A stretch of 64,000 nt of DNA from an uncultured Prevotellaceae bacterium (GTDB taxonomy: Bacteria; Bacteroidota; Bacteroidia; Bacteroidales; Bacteroidaceae): positions 1 to 64,000 of the forward strand of contig OMWH01000010.1 of assembly GCA_900314755.1 (NCBI GenBank). Reading direction: 5' to 3'. A program made the translations under genes and the position numbers. The stretch's first letter is position 1. Every line of letters begins with the position of its first letter. The notes under the pieces were generated by a model. That model searched no databases and was not told the DNA's origin. It worked only from the letters and a program-made list of their open reading frames with translations. Below are positions 9,521 to 18,033 of this stretch, piece after piece.

Positions 9521-10468
9521 TTATAGAACACATGCATAACGGTCAACGATGCCTAACAGTTTCTTGTCGTCATCGGAAACCAACACATTGTGGATTTTAT
9601 TTTGATTCATGATTTTCTGTATCTCTGAAATTTTTGTCAGAGGAGTAACCGTCTTAGGTGTGCGAGTCATAATGTCGCTGACTGTGCGGTTAAAAAACTC
9701 TGCATTCCATCGTTCCATTGCCCGTCGGATGTCACCATCAGTAATAATACCTGCAATACTTCCGTTTTCTATGGCGACACCGAGTCCCAGTTTCCCCTTG
9801 CTTACCAAGATGATTGCTTCTCCAAGATGCATATCGGGTGCCAGTATGGGTAAGTTCTCGGTTATCATCACGTCCTGCGCAGTGGTCAGCAGTCGCTTTC
9901 CCAGTTCTCCGCCAGGGTGGAACTGGGCAAAATCCTGCGGTTGGAAATGGCGCTTGTTCATCAAGGCAATGGCAAGAGCGTCCCCCATTACCAATGTCGC
10001 TGTCGTGCTGCTCGTCGGAGCAAGATTCAAAGGACATGCTTCTTTCTCTACACTCACATTTAAATGACAATTGGAGTATTTTGCCAACAGGGACTGTGGA
10101 TTGCCGCTCATGGCGATAATGGGAATGTCCATGTGTAACACCATAGGAATGAAACGCAATAGCTCATCAGTCTGTCCAGAGTTTGATATTGCCAAGACGA
10201 CATCTCCTTTTGCCATTACACCTAAGTCTCCATGGAAGACATCTAAGGGGTTAATGAAAAAAGAGGGAGTTCCTGTCGAGGCAAGAGTGGCGGCAATCTT
10301 GGCTCCGATATGTCCGCTTTTGCCGACACCAGTCACAATGACTTTCCCACTGCAGTGCATCATCATATCGACAGCTTTGGTGAAGTTGTCATCAATCTTT
10401 GCAGACAGGTCAAGTACAGCTTGCGCCTCGTCCTTGATACATTGTATGGCTATATCTTTTTCTGTCAC
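9521..10468 (-). CDS. kdsD: Arabinose-5-phosphate isomerase
   Basis: This 315-aa cytoplasmic enzyme interconverts ribulose-5-phosphate and arabinose-5-phosphate, the first committed step towards KDO for LPS. It has the SIS sugar-isomerase domain (GVGKSGHIGAKIAATLASTGTPS, then DVVLAISNSGQTDELL) followed by two CBS domains, the usual KpsF/GutQ layout and length. It overlaps the stop of kdsA by four bases (ATGA), so the two KDO genes are translationally coupled. The HTCS-like gene follows 16 bp downstream. The assignment is secure at family level, and the kdsA neighbour supports the KDO role. Confidence 0.93.
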   Translation of the reverse strand: MTEKDIAIQCIKDEAQAVLDLSAKIDDNFTKAVDMMMHCSGKVIVTGVGKSGHIGAKIAATLASTGTPSFFINPLDVFHGDLGVMAKGDVVLAISNSGQTDELLRFIPMVLHMDIPIIAMSGNPQSLLAKYSNCHLNVSVEKEACPLNLAPTSSTTATLVMGDALAIALMNKRHFQPQDFAQFHPGGELGKRLLTTAQDVMITENLPILAPDMHLGEAIILVSKGKLGLGVAIENGSIAGIITDGDIRRAMERWNAEFFNRTVSDIMTRTPKTVTPLTKISEIQKIMNQNKIHNVLVSDDDKKLLGIVDRYACVL

Positions 10469-11217
10469 TTTAATTCTTTTATAAGGTTTTCCAATTTGTC
10501 AAGTTCTAACATGTTGGCAGCGTCACTCAGTCCTTTGTCAGGATCAGGATGTACCTCAAAGAACCATCCGGTAGCCCCGAATGCCTTGGCAGCTAAAGCC
10601 ATCTGTGGTACATAGCGGCGGTCGCCGCCTGTCTTGCCGTCAGCACCTCCCGGTCTTTGCACACTATGGGTACAGTCCATGATGACCGTCGGAACAACTT
10701 CCAGCATGTCTGGGATATTTCGGAAGTCAACCACCAAGTTATTGTATCCCATCATGTTGCCTCGTTCTGTCAGCCAGATTTCTTTGGCTCCTGCATCACG
10801 GGCTTTCTCAACAGGGTAGCGCATGTCCTTTCCGCTAAGGAACTGGGCTTTCTTAATATTCACTATCTTGCCCGTTTTTGCTGCTGCGACGAGCAGGTCT
10901 GTCTGGCGGCATAGGAAAGCAGGTATCTGGAGCACGTCAACCACCTTCCCCACGGGCTCTGCCTGCCAGGCTTCATGGATGTCGGTGAGGAGGCGGAGTC
11001 CATATTTCTCCTTGATATCTTGTAGCATTTGCAGACCTTTCTCCAAGCCTGGTCCCCGGAAGGAACTGATGGAGGTGCGGTTTGCCTTATCGAAGGAAGC
11101 TTTGAATATAATGTCCGTCCCTTGTCTTTGGTTGATCTCTACCAGTTTCGCTGCTACGATGTCAAGCAGCTCGGCAGACTCAATGACACAGGGTCCGGCA
11201 ATAAAAGTAGCTTTCAT
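10465..11217 (-). CDS. kdsA: 3-deoxy-8-phosphooctulonate (KDO-8-P) synthase
   Basis: This 250-aa enzyme condenses phosphoenolpyruvate with arabinose-5-phosphate to give KDO-8-phosphate. Typical motifs are FIAGPCVIES, FKASFDKANRTS, KKAQFLSG, LTERG and DCTHSVQRPGG. The Cys in the GPC motif, where the E. coli enzyme has Asn, marks the metal-dependent class. It is slightly shorter than many homologues (270-280 aa), mainly at the N-terminus, but all core motifs are present. It is the first gene of the kdsA-kdsD-regulator-PLD-acyltransferase operon and has its own promoter just upstream. Confidence 0.95.
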   Translation of the reverse strand: MKATFIAGPCVIESAELLDIVAAKLVEINQRQGTDIIFKASFDKANRTSISSFRGPGLEKGLQMLQDIKEKYGLRLLTDIHEAWQAEPVGKVVDVLQIPAFLCRQTDLLVAAAKTGKIVNIKKAQFLSGKDMRYPVEKARDAGAKEIWLTERGNMMGYNNLVVDFRNIPDMLEVVPTVIMDCTHSVQRPGGADGKTGGDRRYVPQMALAAKAFGATGWFFEVHPDPDKGLSDAANMLELDKLENLIKELK

Positions 11218-11239
11218 ATTTGTAGTGTATAATTCCTTG

Positions 11240-11247
11240 CAAAGATA
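11240..11247 (-). promoter_or_regulatory. Putative -7 box for kdsA operon (TATCTTTG)
   Basis: On the minus strand the sequence reads TATCTTTGC, matching the Bacteroidota TAnnTTTG element. It lies about 22 bp upstream of the kdsA ATG. A well-spaced TTTG -33 element is not seen. Confidence 0.5.
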
Positions 11248-11313
11248 ATCATAATTCTACAAATAGACTCATCTTTAATCAAATATTTTTATGAAAGGGT
11301 AAAAAATGTCATT

Positions 11314-13635
11314 TTATTTGATATGAACATCTTGTTGTGGGAACGGAATCTCAATACCGTTTTTATTAAGTGTGTCATAGATGGTATTGAGAACGTCACT
11401 GATGACATAAGATTGTTTAGGAGCGTCTGCCCATACAAACATCTTCAGGTTGATGCCTGAGTCGGCGAGTTCTCCAATTACTGATTTCGCCTTTTTCGAC
11501 TTGTCCATCCACTTGTGCTTCATCTGGTTGACAGCACCGTCCACCAGTTCGATGACTTGCTGGAGATTGCTGCCATAAGCGACTCCGTAATGGACAACGG
11601 CAAGTACGTAACCGTGATTGCGGGTTAGGTTCTTGTAGTTCTTTGTGAACAACTGGGAGTTTTGGAAGGTGATGACTTCTCCATAGAGAGACTCGACAAC
11701 AGTGGAGGTGTAGCTGATTTTCGTCACTTTACCCATCGTGCCGTCTACCTGTATCCAGTCACCCACCTTGATGCGTCCAGCCATCAGGGTAATACCATAG
11801 TAGATGTTCTCGATGATATCTTTCGAGGCGAAACCGATACCAGTGGACAGACCGCCCGTTACCACCATCAGCCATGCGAGGGAGATATTCAGAATACCCA
11901 TGGTAATCAAGAACCAGGTGCCCCAGATGATGACCTGAATTACATTTCTGCCCATCACCTCCTTGCTGGCAGCAGTGGTCGGGTCGGCTATTTGGTAGTG
12001 CATCCGCATCAGTTGCAGGATGGTCTTGCTGATATAGGCAAAGAAGAACCACAGGCTGACAACGATGGCAAGTGAGATGATGCTCAGCTTGAGGTTCTTT
12101 AAATCAATGAAATTAGTATTGAAAATCTTCCAGCAGAGGTCGCTGAGGTTAAAGACATCCGCAGCCCAATAAATACTGATCATGACAGAGACGACACCCG
12201 CCACGGGAAGCAATACCTGATAGAACAAGTCGTAAGCCCAAGTCTTGGTGATAGGCTTGTCTGCCATCTTGTGCTTAATGCCATAGAGCTTCATGTACTG
12301 CAGGGCACAGGTAATCGTCAGGATGCAGGTCAGCTGCATCGTCCACCATATCAGCATCTGTACCGCCATCAGTGTATATCCAGCCCATGAGCTGATGACT
12401 GCGGCGATGAATACCAAAAGCGAGATATAGCTGTAGAACATGTCAGAACGCGGTACGTTCTGGTTGTGTCGTCCTATCACACTCCATTGCCAGATGGCAC
12501 AAAGGAGAAGGATAGGGGGAAATAAGATGTTTACTAACTCATTTGGAATCAGTATGATGCGGAATGCTATTACCAGGAAACTGATAGCGATCAGTGGGGT
12601 GTAGATTCGGAAAGCACTTTTAATCTGATCGCCATTGACTCGCAACAGGAGGGAGAACAGGATGACACCCGTCAGCCATGCGAAGTTAACCAGCAGGTTA
12701 CTTGCCATGATGATGAAGTTCTGTTTGGCAAGTGCCAATGCGATACCCAGTATGATGGCAAATGTCACAGTAGTGGTGGCAAGGGTGATACAGGTTCGTT
12801 TTTTCCTAAACTCCTCCGTACGGAATCGCTTGGGAACGATATAGCGGATAACCGCAAAGTTCAGCATGGACGCGATGATGGCATAGATAATGATGGTGAT
12901 TAAGAGTCCGAATATCCATCGGCTGTCCCATTGTGAATAGGCATTCGGCTTATATTTCTTCGCCACCGTGCGACACGTCATCTGCCACTGTCGTCCCCAG
13001 TCTTTAAGGATATTGAAATAACTGTCACCGCCATTTTTGAAAATGCTCGTCTGGATGTCGTTATACCGTTTCTGCGCATAGTCGTTCAGGTACGAGAGAC
13101 GTTGTTCTGTGATATTGTAATAATGGATATAGTCCTGCATCGTAGCGCGGTTCTCGTTGAGGCAGTTACGGATATTCGTCGCCAATGTCAGACAGACATT
13201 ACGGTCGGTCTTCGTCCTATCGTCGAGGGTCTGCACAGGCATTGCCCTCAGCGAATTGATGAGGGAGTCATATCTGGCTATCTCGGCATCCGCTTTGTTC
13301 AGGAAACTCTTGAAAGGTGCTTTTTGCCGTTGAAAGGCATGGTATTGTTCTGTCGCCTCATGGCAGGCATATGTAAGGTCGAATACATACTCCTGTTTCT
13401 GGGAATACAGCATCAGTGAGTTCTGGTTCGACTGCTGCATGGTGCTCATCAGCTGTTCCTTGACTCTCTCGCTCTGTTTCTTGTTCATCTCCAGCATCTG
13501 CGACAGTTCCCTGTGGAAAGTCGTTAACTCTGTGCGCAGGATTTGCAAGGTCTGTGGGAGGTCTTTCTCTTTCAGAACGGCATGGGCATCTGTTGTGCTG
13601 ACCAATATAATGAATAAAAGAAGTATTTTCTTCAT
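11314..13635 (-). CDS. MscS-type mechanosensitive channel, large form
   Basis: This 773-aa protein starts with a signal peptide (cleavage near DAHA), followed by a periplasmic helical, coiled-coil-like domain of about 200 residues and then many membrane helices. The C-terminal third is the MscS domain: a pore helix with GGLSTGIGFASKDIIENIYYG, then the beta domain with VGDWIQVDGTMGKVTKISYTST. This layout resembles the large MscK/MscM-like channels, which release solutes on hypo-osmotic shock. It ends 96 bp before the kdsA start and is divergent from the sugar kinase gene, with a promoter in the shared gap. Confidence 0.85.
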   Translation of the reverse strand: MKKILLLFIILVSTTDAHAVLKEKDLPQTLQILRTELTTFHRELSQMLEMNKKQSERVKEQLMSTMQQSNQNSLMLYSQKQEYVFDLTYACHEATEQYHAFQRQKAPFKSFLNKADAEIARYDSLINSLRAMPVQTLDDRTKTDRNVCLTLATNIRNCLNENRATMQDYIHYYNITEQRLSYLNDYAQKRYNDIQTSIFKNGGDSYFNILKDWGRQWQMTCRTVAKKYKPNAYSQWDSRWIFGLLITIIIYAIIASMLNFAVIRYIVPKRFRTEEFRKKRTCITLATTTVTFAIILGIALALAKQNFIIMASNLLVNFAWLTGVILFSLLLRVNGDQIKSAFRIYTPLIAISFLVIAFRIILIPNELVNILFPPILLLCAIWQWSVIGRHNQNVPRSDMFYSYISLLVFIAAVISSWAGYTLMAVQMLIWWTMQLTCILTITCALQYMKLYGIKHKMADKPITKTWAYDLFYQVLLPVAGVVSVMISIYWAADVFNLSDLCWKIFNTNFIDLKNLKLSIISLAIVVSLWFFFAYISKTILQLMRMHYQIADPTTAASKEVMGRNVIQVIIWGTWFLITMGILNISLAWLMVVTGGLSTGIGFASKDIIENIYYGITLMAGRIKVGDWIQVDGTMGKVTKISYTSTVVESLYGEVITFQNSQLFTKNYKNLTRNHGYVLAVVHYGVAYGSNLQQVIELVDGAVNQMKHKWMDKSKKAKSVIGELADSGINLKMFVWADAPKQSYVISDVLNTIYDTLNKNGIEIPFPQQDVHIK

Positions 13636-13654
13636 GTTTTTGCGTAATTTCGTG

Positions 13655-13662
13655 CAAAGGTA
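13655..13662 (-). promoter_or_regulatory. Putative -7 box for the MscS gene (TACCTTTG)
   Basis: The minus strand reads TACCTTTGC about 19 bp upstream of the ATG. The upstream DNA (13669-13704) is an AT-rich repeat of ATTTCTA units shared by the two divergent promoters. Confidence 0.5.
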
Positions 13663-13705
13663 CGAATTATTTCTAATTTCTAATTTCTAATTATTAATTA
13701 TTTTG

Positions 13706-13713
13706 TATCTTTG
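13706..13713 (+). promoter_or_regulatory. Putative -7 box for the sugar kinase gene (TATCTTTG)
   Basis: TATCTTTGC lies 23 bp before the ATG at 13737. It sits right after an AT-rich run of ATTTCTA repeats. Confidence 0.5.
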
Positions 13714-13736
13714 CCAGAAATTTAAAGAAAAAGTCC

Positions 13737-14633
13737 ATGAAATTAATAGCAGACAGTGGGAGCACCAAGACAGATTGGACACTCCTCCATGATACAGGCA
13801 GACGTGCCGATGAGGTTTTCGTAAAAACTTTCAAGACGCAGGGAATAACCCCCGTCCACCAGTCTCCTGCGGAGATTCGGCAGATACTGGTGCAGGAGTT
13901 GATGCCGCAACTATCCACCTTCTCCCGCGCAGAACTTGTTCATTCGAAGATTCTTGAAACTCCTCTGCTTTCAAATATCAATGTGTTTTTCTATGGCAGT
14001 GGTTGCACACCAGCCAACGTACCTATGATGAAGCAAATGCTGGGAGAGGTCTTTTCTCCCCAGAAAGTGGAGGTATATAGTGACCTGATGGCTGCTGCCC
14101 GTGCTCTTTGCGGACATGAGGAGGGTATTGCGTGTATTCTTGGGACGGGAGCTAATTCCTGTTTGTATGATGGTAAAAATATAGTACAGAACACCCCGCC
14201 GCTCGGTTATATACTTGGTGACGAGGGGAGTGGTGCAGTGTTAGGGAAATTATTTGTGAACGCCCTCTTTAAGGATGCCCAGTTTGCTGATATCCGTGAC
14301 GCTTATCTGGCAGAGACAAAACTGACGATGCCTCTTATTATAAATAAGGTGTATAGAGAGCCACTTGCCAACCGTTTCCTTGCCTCAACCTCCGCCTTCA
14401 TTCATCAGCATCTTGAATTCAGACCGCTGCGTCAGATGGTGGTAGATAATTTCCGTTCTTTCTTCCAGCGTAATCTGGTACAATATCAGCGCAGAGACCT
14501 TCCTGTTCATGCCGTCGGAAGTATTGCCTTTAATTATCAGGAAGAGTTAAAAGAGGCGGCAGAGAAAGAAGGTTTTACCATTGGTCACCTGTTGGCAACA
14601 CCTATGGAAGGTTTGGTAGAATATCACCAATGA
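13737..14633 (+). CDS. BadF/BadG/BcrA/BcrD-type ATPase, probable amino-sugar kinase
   Basis: This 298-aa protein belongs to the ASKHA fold. The first phosphate loop is MKLIADSGSTKTDWTLL, and an ACILGTGANSCLYDG segment with GDEGSGAVLGK follows. This set fits the N-acetylglucosamine/glucosamine kinase branch of the BadF family in Bacteroidota, which phosphorylates the sugar with ATP in the cytoplasm. It stands alone on the plus strand, 180 bp before the SusC gene, without a clear terminator. A role in peptidoglycan-sugar recycling is as likely as a role in the neighbouring glycan locus. Substrate specificity cannot be read from the sequence. Confidence 0.75.
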   Translation: MKLIADSGSTKTDWTLLHDTGRRADEVFVKTFKTQGITPVHQSPAEIRQILVQELMPQLSTFSRAELVHSKILETPLLSNINVFFYGSGCTPANVPMMKQMLGEVFSPQKVEVYSDLMAAARALCGHEEGIACILGTGANSCLYDGKNIVQNTPPLGYILGDEGSGAVLGKLFVNALFKDAQFADIRDAYLAETKLTMPLIINKVYREPLANRFLASTSAFIHQHLEFRPLRQMVVDNFRSFFQRNLVQYQRRDLPVHAVGSIAFNYQEELKEAAEKEGFTIGHLLATPMEGLVEYHQ

Positions 14634-14644
14634 CGAGTTGGCAA

Positions 14645-14676
14645 TGATACTTTGTTGCCGAAATATGATACTTTTG
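14645..14676 (+). promoter_or_regulatory. Candidate activator site: TGATACTTT pair, 21 bp apart
   Basis: TGATACTTT occurs at 14645-14653 and again at 14666-14674, a 21-bp (two-turn) repeat of the kind bound by AraC-type proteins. It lies 32 bp upstream of the -33 element of the SusC promoter. The same motif recurs near other promoters of this locus (24067, and reversed at 27337). Confidence 0.45.
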
Positions 14677-14707
14677 TAGATGTAAGCAAATTTTCTTCAC
14701 ATTTATT

Positions 14708-14737
14708 TTTGTGATAACGGATTTTTGCTTATTTTTG
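14708..14737 (+). promoter_or_regulatory. Promoter of the SusC operon
   Basis: TTTG at 14708-14711, an 18-bp spacer and TATTTTTG at 14730-14737 match the Bacteroidota promoter. The predicted leader to the ATG at 14814 is about 70 nt. Confidence 0.6.
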
Positions 14738-14813
14738 CACATTGAAAGCCGTTGCTACGTGATGGCGAGGGCTTAAGTTGATTAAAATATACTACTAATT
14801 TAATAATCATTTT

Positions 14814-17800
14814 ATGAACAAAACATTCAAATCTGCAAACTGTGTATTTGCGAAAATCAGATGCATAGTTCTCTTCTTGATGATGTTCCCATTAGGTGCC
14901 TTGGCACAGAATGTGAATATTTCAGGAACAGTGACCGATGCCAACACGGGTGAAGAGGTCATTGGTGCTACGGTGAAGGTAAAGGGTGCCGCTGGCGGTA
15001 CTATTACCGACGCCATGGGTAATTACAAGATGTCGGTGCGGCAGGGTGCTACCATCGAAGTCTCGTATGTAGGTTATCAGACCAAGTCTGTCAAGGTGGC
15101 TGGCGCTGGTAAGTATGACATCCAGATTGCCGAGGATGTTAACATGCTGGAGCAAGTCGTTGTCGTTGGTTACGGTACAATGAAGCGCTCCGACCTGACC
15201 GGTTCAGTATCCAGTATCGACGAGAAGGCAATCAAGCAGGGTGTCAACACCTCTATAGAACAGGCGATGCAAGGTCGTATCGCCGGTGTACAGGTGACCC
15301 AGAACTCTGGTGCTCCTGGTGGTGGTATCTCCGTGCAGATCCGTGGTATTAACTCTCTGAGTGGCAACGAGCCTCTGTATGTTGTGGATGGTGTCGCCAT
15401 GTCAGGACAGACAGACTCTCATACCAGTGTGATGAGTAGTTTGAACCCTGCCGATATTACTTCTATTGAAGTATTGAAAGATGCTTCCGCAACGGCAATT
15501 TACGGATCACGTGCATCAAATGGTGTCGTCCTGATTACTACCAAGAAGGGTCAGGAAGGAAAGACACAGTTGAGTTATGAGGGTTATATCGGCTGGCAGA
15601 AACTTCCCAAGTTTCTGGAAGTAATGAGCCTTCCCGAGTATGGCGATTTCTATAATCAGCGTGCAGCCATTCAGGGATGGACACCAAGTACAGACTATCT
15701 TGATCCCACATTGTTGACAGAGGGTACTGACTGGCAAAAGGAACTTTTCCAGACCGCCTTTATGCATAATCACCAAGTCGGTGTTAGCGGTGGTACCAAG
15801 AATATGCACTATGCCATCTCCGGAGGTCTGTTGGATCAGGATGGTGTCGGCTTGGGTTCTGGTTTCCGTCGTAACTCAGTGCGTGCCAATTTTGACACAC
15901 AGGTCAATGATTGGTTGCAGTTAGGTGCCAGTGGCTATTATTCCTATACCAAGCAGATTGTAACTTTCGAGGAGAATAATGTGATTCAGACAGCCCTCGT
16001 ACAGTATCCTGACGTAGCACCTTACAATGCTGATGGATCTTTGGGCTTTGGTGAGACCCATGAGTATCAGTATCAGTCGAATCCCGTGTTCGAGGCTTCG
16101 ATGATTGAGAATCGTCGTGTAAACTCCTCTTTGGACTATAACTTCTGGGCAAATATCACTCCTGTTAAGGGTTTGAACATCCGTTTGGAATATGGTGGTA
16201 ACCGCAGCTGGGGTAATACCTATTTCTTCCAGCCCGACTACTCCTATGGAAATATCATCAAGCAGTCTACCTCAACACATGGTAACTCCCGTAATAAATA
16301 TGAGTCTTTCAAGCAGTATGCTACCTATGACTTCACATTAGCTAAAGACCACCATTTCCAAGTGATGGCAGGTCATGAGTCACAAAATGGTGAGTGGTTT
16401 GCGGGGACGGCTTCTCGTGTGAATTATGTTTTCGATACCGTTCATTCTTTGAATGTAGGTGATTCACAGGGTATGGGTAACACAGAAGACGGTTCCGACT
16501 GGGCGATTGAGTCATTCTATGGTCGTCTGAATTACAACTTGTTAGACCGCTATCTGTTGACCGCCACCCTCCGTACCGATGGTTCTTCGAACTTCGCTAA
16601 AGGCAACCGTTGGGGTTGGTTCCCCTCAGTCGCTTTGGCTTGGCGTATCACTCAGGAGCCGTTCATGAAGAAACTGGAGTGGTTGAATAATGCTAAACTT
16701 CGTTTAGGCTGGGGTCTCGTAGGTAATCAGAATGCCAGTAACTTTGCTTACGGATCTGCCATGAAGGCTATTCCTACTGCATGGGGTACAGGTTTCTATC
16801 CTAACAACTATGCCAACGATGAGTTGACATGGGAGCGTACTAAGGCTTGGAATATTGGTCTTGACCTCTCATTCTTCAACAACCGTATCGAGTTTATCAT
16901 TGATGCCTATCTGAAGAAAACAGACGACCTATTGATGCAAGCATCACTTCCCGCTTATTTGATTCCTACTGATTCTTGGTATGGAATCGCGGCACCTTGG
17001 GTGAATGCGGGCTCAATTGAGAACAAGGGTATTGAGTTCACCTTGAACACGGTGAATATCTCTAATAAGGACTGGCAGTGGCGTACGAATGCCACCATCT
17101 CGTTCAACAAGAATAAACTGACGGGTCTGAATAATGGTGAGGCTGCCATGTTTGGACAGATTGGTAACTACAACTATACCTGCTCTGTCATCGGTGAACC
17201 AGTCGGTCAGTTCTGGGGATGGAAGGTAAAGGGCATGTTTACTGAAGAATCTGACTTCTATGTGAAAAACAAGTTAGGCGAGCAGTTGATTGACCAGAAT
17301 GGCAATCCTTTAGAGACTCCACGTCCTGCAGCAGGTAATGGAGAAATGTATCCTATAGGTCCTAACAGCGTGTGGGTAGGTGACTACATCTTCGAGGATA
17401 TTAATGAAGATGGTAAGATTACTGCCGACGACTGTACCTTTATCGGTGACCCGAACCCAGACTTCACTTTTGGTATTAATAACACCATCACATGGAAAGA
17501 CTTTGAGTTGTCGTTCTTTATCAATGGTAGTGTAGGTAACGATGTCTATAACTATGTTCGCCAGCACCACTTGGATCCTACAGCTTGGGGTAATAAAATG
17601 AAAGACGCTGCAAGCTATGCCCGAGTAGAGTTGATTGACCCGGACGGCTCTTCATTGGATTTGTCGAATGTTCATATGACGAATGTTGGTTCTGCCAAAG
17701 TGGCTCGTATCACAGGTAATGGTCAGAGCAACAACGACAACTACCGTATCAGTTCCTTGTTCGTGGAGAATGGCTCGTACCTCCGTATGAAGTCTTTGTC

Positions 17801-18011
17801 TCTGGCATGGAATCTCCCTAAGAAGTGGCTGAAACCTCTAAAACTCGACTGGGTTCAGATTTATGCAAATATCCAGAATGTGTTCACTATCGCAGGCTAT
17901 AAAGGCTATGATCCGGAAATCGGTTCGTCAAATGTGATGTTGCAGGGAATTGATAACTACCGTTATCCGACTCCACGCATCTATACATTCGGTCTTAAAG
18001 TTAATTTCTAA
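14814..18011 (+). CDS. SusC/RagA-family TonB-linked outer membrane transporter
   Basis: This 1065-aa outer-membrane protein has a signal peptide ending at GALAQ. A carboxypeptidase-regulatory-like domain follows (about 35-108; ISGTVTDANTGEEVIGATVKVKG), then the SusC-type VVVVGYGTMKRSDLTGSV segment. The plug domain contains IRGINSLSGNEPLYVVDGV and IEVLKDASATAIYGSRASNGVVLITTK, and a beta-barrel follows, ending in an aromatic residue (GLKVNF). With its SusD partner it imports oligosaccharides, here inferred to be glucomannan fragments, using TonB energy. It is the first gene of an operon with the SusD-like gene 22 bp downstream. Length and motifs are normal. Confidence 0.95.
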   Translation: MNKTFKSANCVFAKIRCIVLFLMMFPLGALAQNVNISGTVTDANTGEEVIGATVKVKGAAGGTITDAMGNYKMSVRQGATIEVSYVGYQTKSVKVAGAGKYDIQIAEDVNMLEQVVVVGYGTMKRSDLTGSVSSIDEKAIKQGVNTSIEQAMQGRIAGVQVTQNSGAPGGGISVQIRGINSLSGNEPLYVVDGVAMSGQTDSHTSVMSSLNPADITSIEVLKDASATAIYGSRASNGVVLITTKKGQEGKTQLSYEGYIGWQKLPKFLEVMSLPEYGDFYNQRAAIQGWTPSTDYLDPTLLTEGTDWQKELFQTAFMHNHQVGVSGGTKNMHYAISGGLLDQDGVGLGSGFRRNSVRANFDTQVNDWLQLGASGYYSYTKQIVTFEENNVIQTALVQYPDVAPYNADGSLGFGETHEYQYQSNPVFEASMIENRRVNSSLDYNFWANITPVKGLNIRLEYGGNRSWGNTYFFQPDYSYGNIIKQSTSTHGNSRNKYESFKQYATYDFTLAKDHHFQVMAGHESQNGEWFAGTASRVNYVFDTVHSLNVGDSQGMGNTEDGSDWAIESFYGRLNYNLLDRYLLTATLRTDGSSNFAKGNRWGWFPSVALAWRITQEPFMKKLEWLNNAKLRLGWGLVGNQNASNFAYGSAMKAIPTAWGTGFYPNNYANDELTWERTKAWNIGLDLSFFNNRIEFIIDAYLKKTDDLLMQASLPAYLIPTDSWYGIAAPWVNAGSIENKGIEFTLNTVNISNKDWQWRTNATISFNKNKLTGLNNGEAAMFGQIGNYNYTCSVIGEPVGQFWGWKVKGMFTEESDFYVKNKLGEQLIDQNGNPLETPRPAAGNGEMYPIGPNSVWVGDYIFEDINEDGKITADDCTFIGDPNPDFTFGINNTITWKDFELSFFINGSVGNDVYNYVRQHHLDPTAWGNKMKDAASYARVELIDPDGSSLDLSNVHMTNVGSAKVARITGNGQSNNDNYRISSLFVENGSYLRMKSLSLAWNLPKKWLKPLKLDWVQIYANIQNVFTIAGYKGYDPEIGSSNVMLQGIDNYRYPTPRIYTFGLKVNF

Positions 18012-18033
18012 TCTTCTGAAAAGACATCGAATT

